From Frigidibacter oleivorans (lineage in GTDB: Bacteria; Pseudomonadota; Alphaproteobacteria; Rhodobacterales; Rhodobacteraceae), in NCBI RefSeq assembly GCF_003993775.1, contig NZ_RJRZ01000001.1:186001-250000 (forward strand): a DNA stretch of 64,000 bases, in the 5' to 3' direction. Position numbers and translations under genes: made by a program. Of the stretch, positions 47,650 to 55,571 are shown piece by piece (within the stretch, counting starts at the first letter, position 1; every line of letters starts with the position of its first letter). The notes beneath the pieces were generated by a model that saw only the letters and a program-made list of their open reading frames with translations, did not search any database and had not been told where the DNA came from.

Positions 47650-48087
47650 ATGGACCGCCGTACCGAAGACCGCACCGATCGACTGACGCAAGCCCTGCGG
47701 ACCGCGGGCGTGCGGATGACCAAGCAGCGCGCGGCGCTGGTGGCGGTGCTGGCCTCGGCCGACGATCACCCCGACGCGGTGGAGCTGTTCCGCCGCGCCG
47801 AGGAACAGGTGCCGGGCATCTCGCTGTCCACCGTCTACCGCACCCTCACCGCGCTGGAGCAGCAGGGCGTGATCCACCGCCACCAGTTCGAGGGTGCCTC
47901 GGCCCGCTTCGAACATGCCGAGGCCGCGCATCACGATCACATGATCGACGTGGATTCGGGCGACGTGATCGAATTCGCCTCGGACCGGATCGAGCGGCTG
48001 CAGGCGGAAATCGCGGCAGAGATGGGCTATGAGATCGTCCATCACCGGATGGAACTGTATGTCCGGCGCAAGGACCGGTCGTCCTGA
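47650..48087 (+). CDS. Fur-family metal regulator (Mur-like, cysteine-free)
   Basis: 145 residues. The winged helix is at about 10-85 (RMTKQRAALVAVLASADDHPDAVELFRRAEEQVPGISLSTVYRTLTALEQQGVIHR). The metal site is HHDHMIDVDSGDVIEF in place of the zinc-finger-bearing HHDHxxCxxC seen in many Fur proteins; the protein contains no Cys at all, so there is no structural Cys4 zinc. This fits the alphaproteobacterial Mur/Fur branch that senses Mn or Fe and represses sit-type importers, which is exactly its divergent neighbour. The ribosome site is weak (AGGG). Confidence 0.9.
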   Translation: MDRRTEDRTDRLTQALRTAGVRMTKQRAALVAVLASADDHPDAVELFRRAEEQVPGISLSTVYRTLTALEQQGVIHRHQFEGASARFEHAEAAHHDHMIDVDSGDVIEFASDRIERLQAEIAAEMGYEIVHHRMELYVRRKDRSS

Positions 48088-48265
48088 GGATCCGGCCGTA
48101 TCGGGCTGCCAACGGAGCACGGGCGGGCATGCCTCGATGCCCCGGTCGGCACCTAGCGCACAGGTTCTTCCGGCGCAGCGGCGGGGCCTCGATAAGCCCC
48201 CGCCCACCGGACCCGTGACCTTCCGATCCCGGGGTTTGCGGCCGGACGCTCCCCCGGCCCGCCGG

Positions 48266-49066
48266 TCACGCGGCGAGGTCCATATGGGACTGGATGAACA
48301 CGGCAGGCGGCTCTGCCCCGAGGGCGCGGGAGATGTCGATGGCGGTTCCGGTCACCGCCGAGGCGATACGGGTTTCCAGTTCCGGCGTCATCCTCGAGGC
48401 CAGACATGCCGCAGCCACGGTCGCCGTCGCGAAGCCTGATGCGTCGAAGATCGGCGCGGCGATTCCGATGGTTTCCAGTTCGAAACTGCTGCCCGAGACA
48501 GCGTATGCCCCGGCCCGGATTTTCGCCAGCTGGCCGGTCAGCGCCTCTTTGCTCGTGATCGTATGTTCGGTATGCGCGCGAAAATCGACATAGGACAGCG
48601 CACTTTCCAGCAGATCGGGTCTGGCGAAGGCCAGAAACGCCAGACCGGACGCCGTCGCGTGGTAAGGAAGCGGTTGCGACGGGTCCACGTGAACGCGCGT
48701 CGCCCGCTGCGGTTCGACCACCTGAACCGTGGCCAGCGCCTCTCGCTCCGGCAGGCAGACATGGACGGTTTCCCCGATCTGTTCGGACAGCCGTTCGGCC
48801 GGGGGTCTGGCGAGGGCGACGAAGGGAAACGAGGCTTCGCGGATTCGTGCCAGCTTCAACACGGCGGTACCGAGTCGAAACGTCCGGGCAACCGGATCCT
48901 GCTCCACGAATCCGCCGGCGATCAGGCTGTTGAGCAGTCGCAGCGCCGTCGCCTTGTCCTGGCCTGCCCGGCGCGCCAGCTCGCTCAGGCCCCAGGCCGG
49001 TTCGGACACCGTGAAAAAAGACAGAAGATGGAAGGCCTTGTCCACCGTCCCCATCGACTTTCCCAT
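48266..49066 (-). CDS. IclR-family transcriptional regulator
   Basis: About 266 residues from MGKSMGTVDKAFHLLSFFTV. The N-terminal winged helix (WGLSELARRAGQDKATALRLLNSLIAGGFVEQD) is followed by an IclR effector-binding domain (GETVHVCLPEREALATVQVVEPQRATRVHV, YHATASGLAFLAFA, AGAYAVSGSSFELETIGIAAPIFDASG). An ATG four codons downstream and one 26 codons upstream are alternatives. It is divergent from the tripartite tricarboxylate transporter operon and very likely its regulator; two dyads in the 143-bp gap could be operators. The effector is unknown. Confidence 0.9.
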   Translation of the reverse strand: MGKSMGTVDKAFHLLSFFTVSEPAWGLSELARRAGQDKATALRLLNSLIAGGFVEQDPVARTFRLGTAVLKLARIREASFPFVALARPPAERLSEQIGETVHVCLPEREALATVQVVEPQRATRVHVDPSQPLPYHATASGLAFLAFARPDLLESALSYVDFRAHTEHTITSKEALTGQLAKIRAGAYAVSGSSFELETIGIAAPIFDASGFATATVAAACLASRMTPELETRIASAVTGTAIDISRALGAEPPAVFIQSHMDLAA

Positions 49067-49117
49067 TGTTCGGCATGCCTCCCGGTTCTTGAGCCGCGGT
49101 GCCCATTTCACACCAGA

Positions 49118-49190
49118 GTTGACACAGAGGAAAGCACTGTGCAACCTGTTTCAACCGATGGTGATAATAATGAACCGATTGACGGGTTCA
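49118..49190. promoter_or_regulatory. Inverted repeats in the IclR-TctC divergent promoter region
   Basis: Two dyads lie between the start codons. GTTGACACAG pairs with CTGTGCAAC (49118-49127 and 49137-49145, one bulged base). TGAACC/GGTTCA (49171-49190) has an 8-base spacer; its left half GAACCGATTG repeats AACCGATG 20 bp upstream. They are plausible IclR sites controlling the transporter operon; this is an inference. Confidence 0.45.
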
Positions 49191-49209
49191 GAACAGGGAG
49201 ACGTACAGA

Positions 49210-50157
49210 ATGAGCACGAAATGGATGGGCGGCATGGCCACGGCCGTTGCCTTGTCAGTGAGCTTTGTTGCCGGTCCGGCGCTGGCCGAATATCCGGAGC
49301 GGCCGGTCACCTTCATCGTTCCGTGGCCGCCGGGCGACCTGGAAGACCAGCTCACCCGCGTCATCGCCGAGGAAATGACCAGAGAGACCGGCGTTCCGGC
49401 CAAGGTCGTGAACCGGCCGGGCGGCGGCGGCATCGAGGGGGCGACAGCCGTTTCCCAGGCCGGCGCGGATGGCTACACGATCGGCTCCTTCGTGATCGAT
49501 GTGCCCACCATGCATGTCATCAAGCAGAACGCGGCCTATACCCGCGACACGTTCGAGCCGATCGGGATCTTCCTGACCTATCCCTTCGCATTGGTGGCAC
49601 CCGCTGACGCGCCCTATTCGAACCTCGCCGAACTCGCGGAATATGCCCGGTCCAATCCGGTTCGGCTGGGTCACTACGGCTATGACCTCGTCCCGACGAT
49701 GGCGACGTTCGCGGCGGCCCAGTCTCTCGGCTTCGAGTTCAGCGCCGATGCCGCCTTCGACCTGCTGGACTGCTCGACTCTGCGGACCGGCGATGTCGAT
49801 GTCATGAACACGACCATGGCGACCGTTCTCAGCTGCCTGGACGACGTGAAGGTCATTGCCGCCTATACGGACGAGCCGCTGTCGATCAAACCGGATGCCC
49901 AGCTCCTTTCCGACCAGGTCCCGGGTCTGGGCATCACCCTCTGGAACGGCCTCTTCGTTCCGGCAGGCACGCCGCAGGAGATCAAGGACATCATCGCCGC
50001 CGCTGCCGAAAAGGCCGTGATGTCGGAGCGGGCGCAGGACATTGCCAAGGCGACCGGTGCGGGCGTCTACTGGCAGGGGGCCGACGAGGCCGCCGCGCGC
50101 ATCGACGCCGACTACGAGGCGGCCGAGTCGCTCGTCAAGACCGTCAACAAGCAGTGA
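49210..50157 (+). CDS. Tripartite tricarboxylate transporter substrate-binding protein (TctC)
   Basis: 315 residues. The signal peptide (MSTKWMGGMATAVALSVSFVAGPALA-E) is followed by YPERPVTFIVPWPPG, the Bug/TctC opening. KVVNRPGGGGIEGATAVSQAGADGYTIG and GITLWNGLFVPAGTPQEI are typical. The first loop reads PPGDLEDQLTR where many Bug proteins have GGxxD, and ligand loop features suggest a carboxylate. It is the first gene of the TctCBA operon. The actual substrate is unknown; the TTT family imports citrate, aromatic acids, adipate and related carboxylates. Confidence 0.92.
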   Translation: MSTKWMGGMATAVALSVSFVAGPALAEYPERPVTFIVPWPPGDLEDQLTRVIAEEMTRETGVPAKVVNRPGGGGIEGATAVSQAGADGYTIGSFVIDVPTMHVIKQNAAYTRDTFEPIGIFLTYPFALVAPADAPYSNLAELAEYARSNPVRLGHYGYDLVPTMATFAAAQSLGFEFSADAAFDLLDCSTLRTGDVDVMNTTMATVLSCLDDVKVIAAYTDEPLSIKPDAQLLSDQVPGLGITLWNGLFVPAGTPQEIKDIIAAAAEKAVMSERAQDIAKATGAGVYWQGADEAAARIDADYEAAESLVKTVNKQ

Positions 50158-50212
50158 CAGCATCGCGGGCGCGGGTCTTCCGCGCCCGTCTGCCGTTTTC
50201 CAGGAGGCGACG

Positions 50213-50803
50213 ATGACGCGCAGTGGTCCACCGGGCAGCGAACTCGAGATCGTTGAGGACGATCACGAAGAGACCGTGCCCCCCGAAGCGGAGGGTCTGG
50301 CCTCCACCATCTTCCTGATCGTGGCGATCGCGCTGCTGCTGCTTGCTCCGATGGCGACGCAATCCCAGCCCGAGGGGCGGGGATGGTATCTCGCCCCCGT
50401 CGCCTGGCCGCTCGTCAGCCTGGGGATGGCGGCGATCGCGGGCCTGGTCCTGGCCTGGGGGTTCTTGCGCGACCTGGGCAGGTCTCAGGACAGAACCGCC
50501 TTCCTGTCGCAGGCCGGTTGGGCCTTCGGCGGCAGCGCGCAGGCCATCGAGTACGCCCTCTATTTCTGCGTCTATCTGGCGGCCGTCTCCTGGCTCGGCT
50601 TCGGCATCGCGACGCTGATCTTCCTGGTCTTCGTGACCTGGCGGGCCGGACTGCGCGGGCGGAAGTGGGTGCTGACGGCCTGCTGCGTGACCGCGGGCAT
50701 CGTGCTCGTGTTCCGCGTCGGGATCGGGCTGTGGTTTCCGCTCGCGCCTGTTTTCGAACTCTTGCCCGACTGGCTCGGCAACACACTGGGGACCTTTCTG
50801 TGA
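50213..50803 (+). CDS. Tripartite tricarboxylate transporter small membrane subunit (TctB)
   Basis: 196 residues. AGGAGG lies 6 bases before the ATG. An acidic N-terminal tail (SELEIVEDDHEETVPPEAEG) precedes four membrane helices: STIFLIVAIALLLLAPMA, APVAWPLVSLGMAAIAGLVLAWGFL, ALYFCVYLAAVSWLGFGIATLIFLVFVTWRA and VLTACCVTAGIVLVFRVGIGLWFPLAP. The helix pattern and position between tctC and tctA identify it as TctB, a low-conservation subunit. Its stop overlaps the tctA GTG (GTGA). Confidence 0.88.
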   Translation: MTRSGPPGSELEIVEDDHEETVPPEAEGLASTIFLIVAIALLLLAPMATQSQPEGRGWYLAPVAWPLVSLGMAAIAGLVLAWGFLRDLGRSQDRTAFLSQAGWAFGGSAQAIEYALYFCVYLAAVSWLGFGIATLIFLVFVTWRAGLRGRKWVLTACCVTAGIVLVFRVGIGLWFPLAPVFELLPDWLGNTLGTFL

Positions 50804-52290
50804 TCGATTCCTTCCTGCTCGGCCTCGAGTACGTCGCCCATTGGCAAGTGCTGGCCGCCCTCGTTGCAGGCGCCGTACTGGGTATTCTGGTGGGCGCGGT
50901 CCCCGGCCTCGAGCCGGCGGGAGCCATGGCGATCCTGCTCCCCTTCAGCCTTCAGCTGGAGCCGCTTCCCGGCATCATGCTTCTGCTCGGTGCCTATGGC
51001 GGCGCCTGGTACGGGGGGGCGATCCCGGCGATCCTCATCCGGGTGCCAGGGACGCCGGTCAACGTTCTGACGACATATGACGGCTACCCGATGGCGAGAC
51101 GGGGCGAGGCGTTCCGCGCGCTGTCGCTGGCCTATTCCTCCTCCTTCATCGGCGGCATCGTGTCGGTGCTCGCTCTGGTGCTGCTGGCGCCCTACCTCGC
51201 GAAAGTGGCCGAGCGCTTCGGCGCGCCGGAATTCGCGATGGTGGCAGTTCTCGCGCTGGTCTCGGTCCTGCTCGCGCACCAGAAGCAGATTGCCGGCGCG
51301 ATCCTGTCGCTCGGGCTGGGGATGTTCCTGGGCACCGTCGGCTTCGAATCTCCCTTCAATACCCAGCGGTACACGTTCGATCAGCAATGGTTGCTGGGAG
51401 GCGTCCCGCTGGTGCCCGTCGTCATCGGCCTCTTCGCGATGTCCCAGGCCTTCGTCCTGCTGGGGTCGGATGCACGCCCGCAGGCCGACATCGCGAGCCC
51501 CGGCGAAAGCCGCTGGCGCGGGCTGGCCGAGGCGTTCAGATACCCGCGGACGCTTGCACGGTCCTGCGGGCTGGGGGTGTTCATGGGGCTTCTGCCGGGC
51601 GTCGGGGAATTCGGCGCACAGTTCCTGTCATACTCGCTGGCGCGGCGTTTCTCGAAGAAGCCCGAGGAGTTCGGCAAGGGATCCGGCGAAGGCCTCGTCG
51701 CGTCGGAATGCTCGATCAACGCCTGCACATCGACGGTTCTCGTGCCGCTCCTGTCGCTGGGGATTCCGGCCGACCCGCTGATGGCGATGCTGCTTGCGGT
51801 GTTCATGATCCACAACATCATCCCGGGGCCGGAGCTTTTCTCCAATCATCCGGAGTTCATCTCGGGCCTCTATATCTCGCTGTTCGTCCTGAACATCCTG
51901 ATCCTGCTGATCCTGCTCGTTTCGACGAAAGCGATCGTGAAGCTGTCGAACATCAACCCGCGGCTCATCGGCGCGACCATTCTCGTCCTCGCGCTGGTCG
52001 GGTCCTATACGCAGAACTACCGGCTCAGCGACGCCCTGATCACCGTGATCTTCGCCATCATCGGCCGCTTCATGCTGCGGAACGGCATTCCGCCCTTCCC
52101 GCTGGTCATCGGGCTGGTTCTCGGGCCGCTGCTCGAACTCAGGATGAAGCAGTCCCTGAGCCTGTCGAACGGCGATCCGTCGGTCTTCCTGACGCGGCCG
52201 ATCGCGGCGACGCTGCTCGCGCTCGCGGTGGGGGCGGTTGTCCTGTTCACGATCTCCCGCCTTCGGTCGAGAGAGAGCGGAGCCTCCTGA
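50800..52290 (+). CDS. Tripartite tricarboxylate transporter large membrane subunit (TctA)
   Basis: 496 residues from a GTG overlapping the tctB stop. About 11-12 membrane helices are present. TctA hallmarks are AGAVLGILVGAVPGLEPAGAMAILLPFSL, YGGAWYGGAIPAILIRVPGTP and AGAILSLGLGMFLGTVGFE, then KGSGEGLVASECSINACTSTVLVPLLSLGIPADPLMAMLL. The GxxxGxxPG region is part of the sodium/proton-coupled transport core. The operon is complete and closed by a strong hairpin 8 bp after the stop. Confidence 0.93.
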   Translation: MIDSFLLGLEYVAHWQVLAALVAGAVLGILVGAVPGLEPAGAMAILLPFSLQLEPLPGIMLLLGAYGGAWYGGAIPAILIRVPGTPVNVLTTYDGYPMARRGEAFRALSLAYSSSFIGGIVSVLALVLLAPYLAKVAERFGAPEFAMVAVLALVSVLLAHQKQIAGAILSLGLGMFLGTVGFESPFNTQRYTFDQQWLLGGVPLVPVVIGLFAMSQAFVLLGSDARPQADIASPGESRWRGLAEAFRYPRTLARSCGLGVFMGLLPGVGEFGAQFLSYSLARRFSKKPEEFGKGSGEGLVASECSINACTSTVLVPLLSLGIPADPLMAMLLAVFMIHNIIPGPELFSNHPEFISGLYISLFVLNILILLILLVSTKAIVKLSNINPRLIGATILVLALVGSYTQNYRLSDALITVIFAIIGRFMLRNGIPPFPLVIGLVLGPLLELRMKQSLSLSNGDPSVFLTRPIAATLLALAVGAVVLFTISRLRSRESGAS

Positions 52291-52297
52291 CGGCTTC

Positions 52298-52321
52298 GAG
52301 GCGGCGCGGAAGCGCCGCCTC
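52298..52321. terminator. Hairpin at the end of the TctCBA operon
   Basis: A perfect 10-bp stem GAGGCGGCGC/GCGCCGCCTC closes a GGAA loop 8 bp after the tctA stop. The T-run is weak (CTGCCTGTC). It lies between convergent genes (tctA and the DUF2783 gene), so it may stop transcription in both directions. Confidence 0.65.
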
Positions 52322-52634
52322 TGCCTGTCGGCGTCTCGAATGAAGTTGCAGGGTTCGTCGGCGGAACGGGGTGTCCTGCGGCCACCCCGAACGGCGTCTT
52401 TCCGGACATCGTCGATTGCGCCAGAAAGGCCGCCCGGCCCCGTCCGTCGGCAGCAGCCGGTCATCGACAGGCGCAGTCGCTATGGACGGATCAACGTCCG
52501 CGGACGGGCGCCGGTCGACGCCTCGATGGTGCAGTCAGCTATCGGAACCGTCGGCGAAGCCGGGCCTGTGGCCCGGCGGTATCGCGCCCCGTCGGCCCGA
52601 ACCGTAGTGCCGGGGTCTTGTCAGGTGTCGGGGC
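52322..52634. other. Intergenic region without recognisable gene
   Basis: About 310 bp between the Tct terminator and the DUF2783 gene. No frame has both a ribosome site and a recognisable product. GC-rich palindromes such as GGCCGGCCGGCC occur just beyond its right end, inside the DUF2783 frame. Nothing else is seen. Confidence 0.6.
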
Positions 52635-52841
52635 CTATCCCGAAACGGCCGGCCGGCCGGAGGACCGGGCGGCGGCGAGCGCGGCCGACAGAACGGCGCG
52701 GTCGCCGATATGGTTGGCGAGGATCAGGATCAGACGCGCGTTGAGGCTGTGGCTCTCGTCGGGCGAGAGCCCCTCGTGAACGCCAAGAAGCTCTGCGTAG
52801 AAGCCGTCGGGATCGGGGATGTTCGGACGTTCGGTCAGCAT
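52635..52841 (-). CDS. DUF2783 domain small protein
   Basis: 68 residues: MLTERPNIPDPDGFYAELLG, then VHEGLSPDESHSLNARLILILANHIGDRAVLSAALAAAR. The DPDGFYxxLLxxHEGLSxxxSxxLNARLxLxLANHIGD pattern is that of DUF2783 proteins, which are encoded next to FAD-dependent aromatic monooxygenases. It overlaps the 3' end of the monooxygenase gene by 7 bp and is presumably translated by coupling. It is helical, cytoplasmic and has no catalytic residue set. A role as a small accessory or regulatory subunit of the monooxygenase is an inference from this fixed neighbourhood. Confidence 0.82.
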   Translation of the reverse strand: MLTERPNIPDPDGFYAELLGVHEGLSPDESHSLNARLILILANHIGDRAVLSAALAAARSSGRPAVSG

Positions 52842-54451
52842 GCGTCATGTCCCATCGCGCGGCGCATGGCGGCGCGGATCGCGGTTTCGTCGAAGGCCGG
52901 CCAGCGCCCGGCCACGTGCTGATCCGGGCGGATCAGGTACAGCCCCGCGGGCGCGGCCCCGAGGTAACGCTCCCGGATCAGGGGCGCTTCGGTCACGTCG
53001 ACACTCAGGCGCCGGGCCGTTGCGCCCGCCTCTGCCAGCGTGTCCGGCGCATCGCAGCCGAGGGCCAGCAGGGTGAAGCCGTGCCCCAGGGCCGGCAGCA
53101 GGAACCCGTCGCCCAGCGGCGCATCCGGGCAGGGGGCGCCGGGGCGGCTGCGCGCCGGTGCGTCGAGCGCATCCGGGCTGTTCAGCGGCGAGCCGTCGTA
53201 GACGCACGGCACGCTCAGCCGCCCGGAATTGATCAGCGGCCGGGCGAAGGCATGATCGCGCGCGAGATCGAGAACCGCGTTGCGGAACAGGCGCGAGACC
53301 TCTGTCTTCGGTGTCAGGAAATCCGTCGAGCGCGAGGAATTGAGAATGTTCTCATCCGCCGCCTGCACCCTTTCGGCGTCATAGCTGTCCAGCAGTGCCT
53401 CGGGCGCGCCGCCTAGCACGGCCGCCAGCTTCCAGGACAGGTTGTCGGCGTCCTGCACGCCCGAATTCGCCCCGCGCGCCCCGAAGGGCGAGACCTGATG
53501 CGCGCTGTCGCCGGCAAAGAGGATCCGCCCGTGGCGGAAGGACTGCATCCGGCGGCACTGGAAGGTGTAGATCGAACACCAGTCCAGCTCATAGTCGGAA
53601 TGGCCCAGCATCTGGTCGACACGGGCGCGAATGCTTTCGGGCCGCAGCTCCTTCTCCCGGTCGATGTCCCAGCCCAGCTGGAAGTCGATGCGCCAGATGT
53701 CGTCGGGCTGCTTGTGCAGCAGCGCGCTGTCGCCGGACTTGAACCACGGCTCGAACCAGAACCAGCGTTCGGTCGGGAAGTCGGCCGTCATCTTGACGTC
53801 GGCGATCAGGAAATTGTCCTCGAAGACGCGGCCTTCGAAGCCCAGACCCAGCATGCCCCGCACCGGCGAGCGGGCGCCATCGCAGGCAACCACATAGTCG
53901 GCCGCGATGCGGTAAGGGCCATCGGGGGTCATCAGGTCGAGCAGCACCCCGTCGCCCGTGTCCGTGACGCCGTCGACGCGGTTCTTGCCGCGAACCTCGA
54001 TCGGCGCGCCGCCCGCCTGTGCGCGGACGATCGCTTCCATGACGAAGCGTTCGAAATGAGGCTGTTGCAGGTTGATGAAGGCGGGGTATTCGTGCCCCGC
54101 CTCGGGCAGCAGGTCGAAATCGAAGATCTCGTCGCGGTCGCGAAAGACCCGGCCCTTCTGCCAGACGATGCCCTTCTCGACCATGGCCCGGCCCGCACCG
54201 AGTCGGTCCATGATCTCGAGCGTGCGCTTGGCGAAGCACAGGGCGCGCGAGCCGAGGCCGACGCCCTCGTGATCGTCGAGGACGACGACCGGCGTGCCGC
54301 GCAGCCCCAGGTCGAGCGCGAGCGACAGCCCGACCGGACCCGCGCCCACGATGGCGACCGGATGCCGGACGGGTGTTGCGGCGTCCTGATCCGGCACGCG
54401 GGCGTAGGGGTAGAGCCGAAAGGCAAGCGGGTAGCGGTCTGCGAACGTCAT
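52835..54451 (-). CDS. FAD-dependent aromatic-type monooxygenase (PheA/TfdB/MhpA family)
   Basis: 538 residues from the ATG after GGAGGAG. The FAD-binding GxGxxG is VAIVGAGPVGLSLALDLGLRG, followed by VVLDDHEGVGLGSRALCFAKRTLEI. The DG motif is VVACDGARSPVRGMLG; the GD motif is ILFAGDSAHQVSPFGARGANSGVQDADNLSWKLAAVLGG. A C-terminal thioredoxin-like domain ends with GLYLIRPDQHVAGRWPAFD, as in phenol hydroxylases and MhpA. It should hydroxylate an aromatic acid or phenol with NAD(P)H and oxygen. It follows the MBL-fold gene by 26 bp. The substrate is unknown. Confidence 0.9.
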   Translation of the reverse strand: MTFADRYPLAFRLYPYARVPDQDAATPVRHPVAIVGAGPVGLSLALDLGLRGTPVVVLDDHEGVGLGSRALCFAKRTLEIMDRLGAGRAMVEKGIVWQKGRVFRDRDEIFDFDLLPEAGHEYPAFINLQQPHFERFVMEAIVRAQAGGAPIEVRGKNRVDGVTDTGDGVLLDLMTPDGPYRIAADYVVACDGARSPVRGMLGLGFEGRVFEDNFLIADVKMTADFPTERWFWFEPWFKSGDSALLHKQPDDIWRIDFQLGWDIDREKELRPESIRARVDQMLGHSDYELDWCSIYTFQCRRMQSFRHGRILFAGDSAHQVSPFGARGANSGVQDADNLSWKLAAVLGGAPEALLDSYDAERVQAADENILNSSRSTDFLTPKTEVSRLFRNAVLDLARDHAFARPLINSGRLSVPCVYDGSPLNSPDALDAPARSRPGAPCPDAPLGDGFLLPALGHGFTLLALGCDAPDTLAEAGATARRLSVDVTEAPLIRERYLGAAPAGLYLIRPDQHVAGRWPAFDETAIRAAMRRAMGHDAC

Positions 54452-54477
54452 TCGTCTCCTCCTCCCTGCAGGCCTCC

Positions 54478-55428
54478 TCAGGCCTGAAGCTGTTCCCACA
54501 TCTCGATGTCGCGCTGTGCGGTCCAGATCCGCGGTGTGTCGATCCCGCGCGCCTCGTCATAGGCGCGGGCCACATTGAACGGCAGGCAGTGCTCGTAGAT
54601 CGCGTAGTCCTTGAACTTGGGGTCGCACGCGTCGCGCACGGCGTCCCAGGCGTCCTTGAGGCTGCCGCCCCGGGCCGCGACCTTCTGGGCAGGGCGATAG
54701 GTCGAGTCGACGAAATCGCGGGTCGACTCGAGGGCGACCTCGACCATCTCGCGCCCGATCAGCGCATCGCCGCGTCCCGGCGCGATGCTTTGGGGATCGT
54801 AGGCCTTGACCGCGTCGAGCGTCCGGCCCCAATCGCTGAAATGCCCGTCCCCGCAATAGCAGGCGGAGTGATATTCCACGATATCGCCCGTGAACATCGT
54901 CTGCGCGTCCGGCACCCAGATGACGGCGTCGCCGGCCGTATGGGCGCGGCCGATCTGCTTGATCTCGACCTTCCGCTTGCCGAGGTAGACCGTCATCTGG
55001 TCGTTGAAAGTGGTGGTCGGCCAGGTCAGGCCGGGGATGCTCTCATGCCCCTCGAACAGGCGGGGAAACCGCTGGAACTCGCTGTCCCAGTCCTCCTGCC
55101 CGCGTTCGACGACCATGGCGCGCGCAATATCCGACATGATGATCTGGCTTGCGCCGAAGGCCGAGGCGCCGAGAACCCGGACCGCGTGGTAATGGGTCAG
55201 CACGACGTGGCTGATCGGCTTGTCCGTGACCGATCGCACGCAGTCGATCACCTTGTTCGCGAGGCGGGGGGTCGCCTGCGCCTCGACGATCATGACGCTG
55301 TCGTCCCCGATGATCACGCCGGAATTGGGATCTCCCTCGGCGGTGAAGGCGTAAAGCCCCTCACCGATCTCGGTGAAGGACGTCTTCTTCTCCGCCATGT
55401 CTCCCTGCGATGCGAATGCCTTGGCCAT
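54478..55428 (-). CDS. MBL-fold protein with altered metal-binding motif
   Basis: 316 residues from MAKAFASQGDMAEKK with AAGGAG 8 bases upstream. The beta-lactamase fold is clear (LYAFTAEGDPNSGVIIGDDSVMIVEAQATP; IGRAHTAGDAVIWVPDAQTMFTGDIVEYHSACYCGDG). The first metal motif, normally HxHxDH, reads HYHAVR (VVLTHYHAVRVLGASAFG): the Asp and third His are replaced. The later His (AHTAGD) and Asp (FTGD) remain, so at most one metal site seems complete. I recall that this HYHAVR form occurs in a branch encoded beside FAD monooxygenases. It is divergent from a MarR regulator. The function is unknown, perhaps ester or lactone hydrolysis. Confidence 0.85.
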   Translation of the reverse strand: MAKAFASQGDMAEKKTSFTEIGEGLYAFTAEGDPNSGVIIGDDSVMIVEAQATPRLANKVIDCVRSVTDKPISHVVLTHYHAVRVLGASAFGASQIIMSDIARAMVVERGQEDWDSEFQRFPRLFEGHESIPGLTWPTTTFNDQMTVYLGKRKVEIKQIGRAHTAGDAVIWVPDAQTMFTGDIVEYHSACYCGDGHFSDWGRTLDAVKAYDPQSIAPGRGDALIGREMVEVALESTRDFVDSTYRPAQKVAARGGSLKDAWDAVRDACDPKFKDYAIYEHCLPFNVARAYDEARGIDTPRIWTAQRDIEMWEQLQA

Positions 55429-55485
55429 ATCGAAGCTCCTTGCTGACTGTCGTTCGTCGTGTCGCGCCGCGCCGTGCGACCAGAT

Positions 55486-55552
55486 CGTTGCAATCACAAC
55501 GACCCTCTTATCATTGCCATCGCGGCTCAAGTCAATATTGTTGCAAGTGCAA
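55486..55552. promoter_or_regulatory. Inverted repeats in the MarR-MBL divergent promoter region
   Basis: CGTTG-CAATCA-CAACG (55486-55501) and TTGCA-AG-TGCAA (55541-55552) lie between the divergent start codons and share a GTTGCAA core. The second is 20 bp before the MarR start and the first 58 bp before the MBL start, positions suited to MarR autoregulation and repression of the monooxygenase operon. Confidence 0.55.
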
Positions 55553-55571
55553 TGATATCGACGAGCTCCGC

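Noticed and set aside
48180-48204. GGCGGGG/CCCCGCC hairpin between the Fur-family and IclR genes
   Set aside because: Stem is short and no T-run is present in either direction, so it cannot be called a terminator.
52640-52680. GGCCGGCCGGCC palindromic run as a possible attachment or recombination site
   Set aside because: It is simple GC-rich sequence inside the DUF2783 frame, with no matching second copy or integrase.
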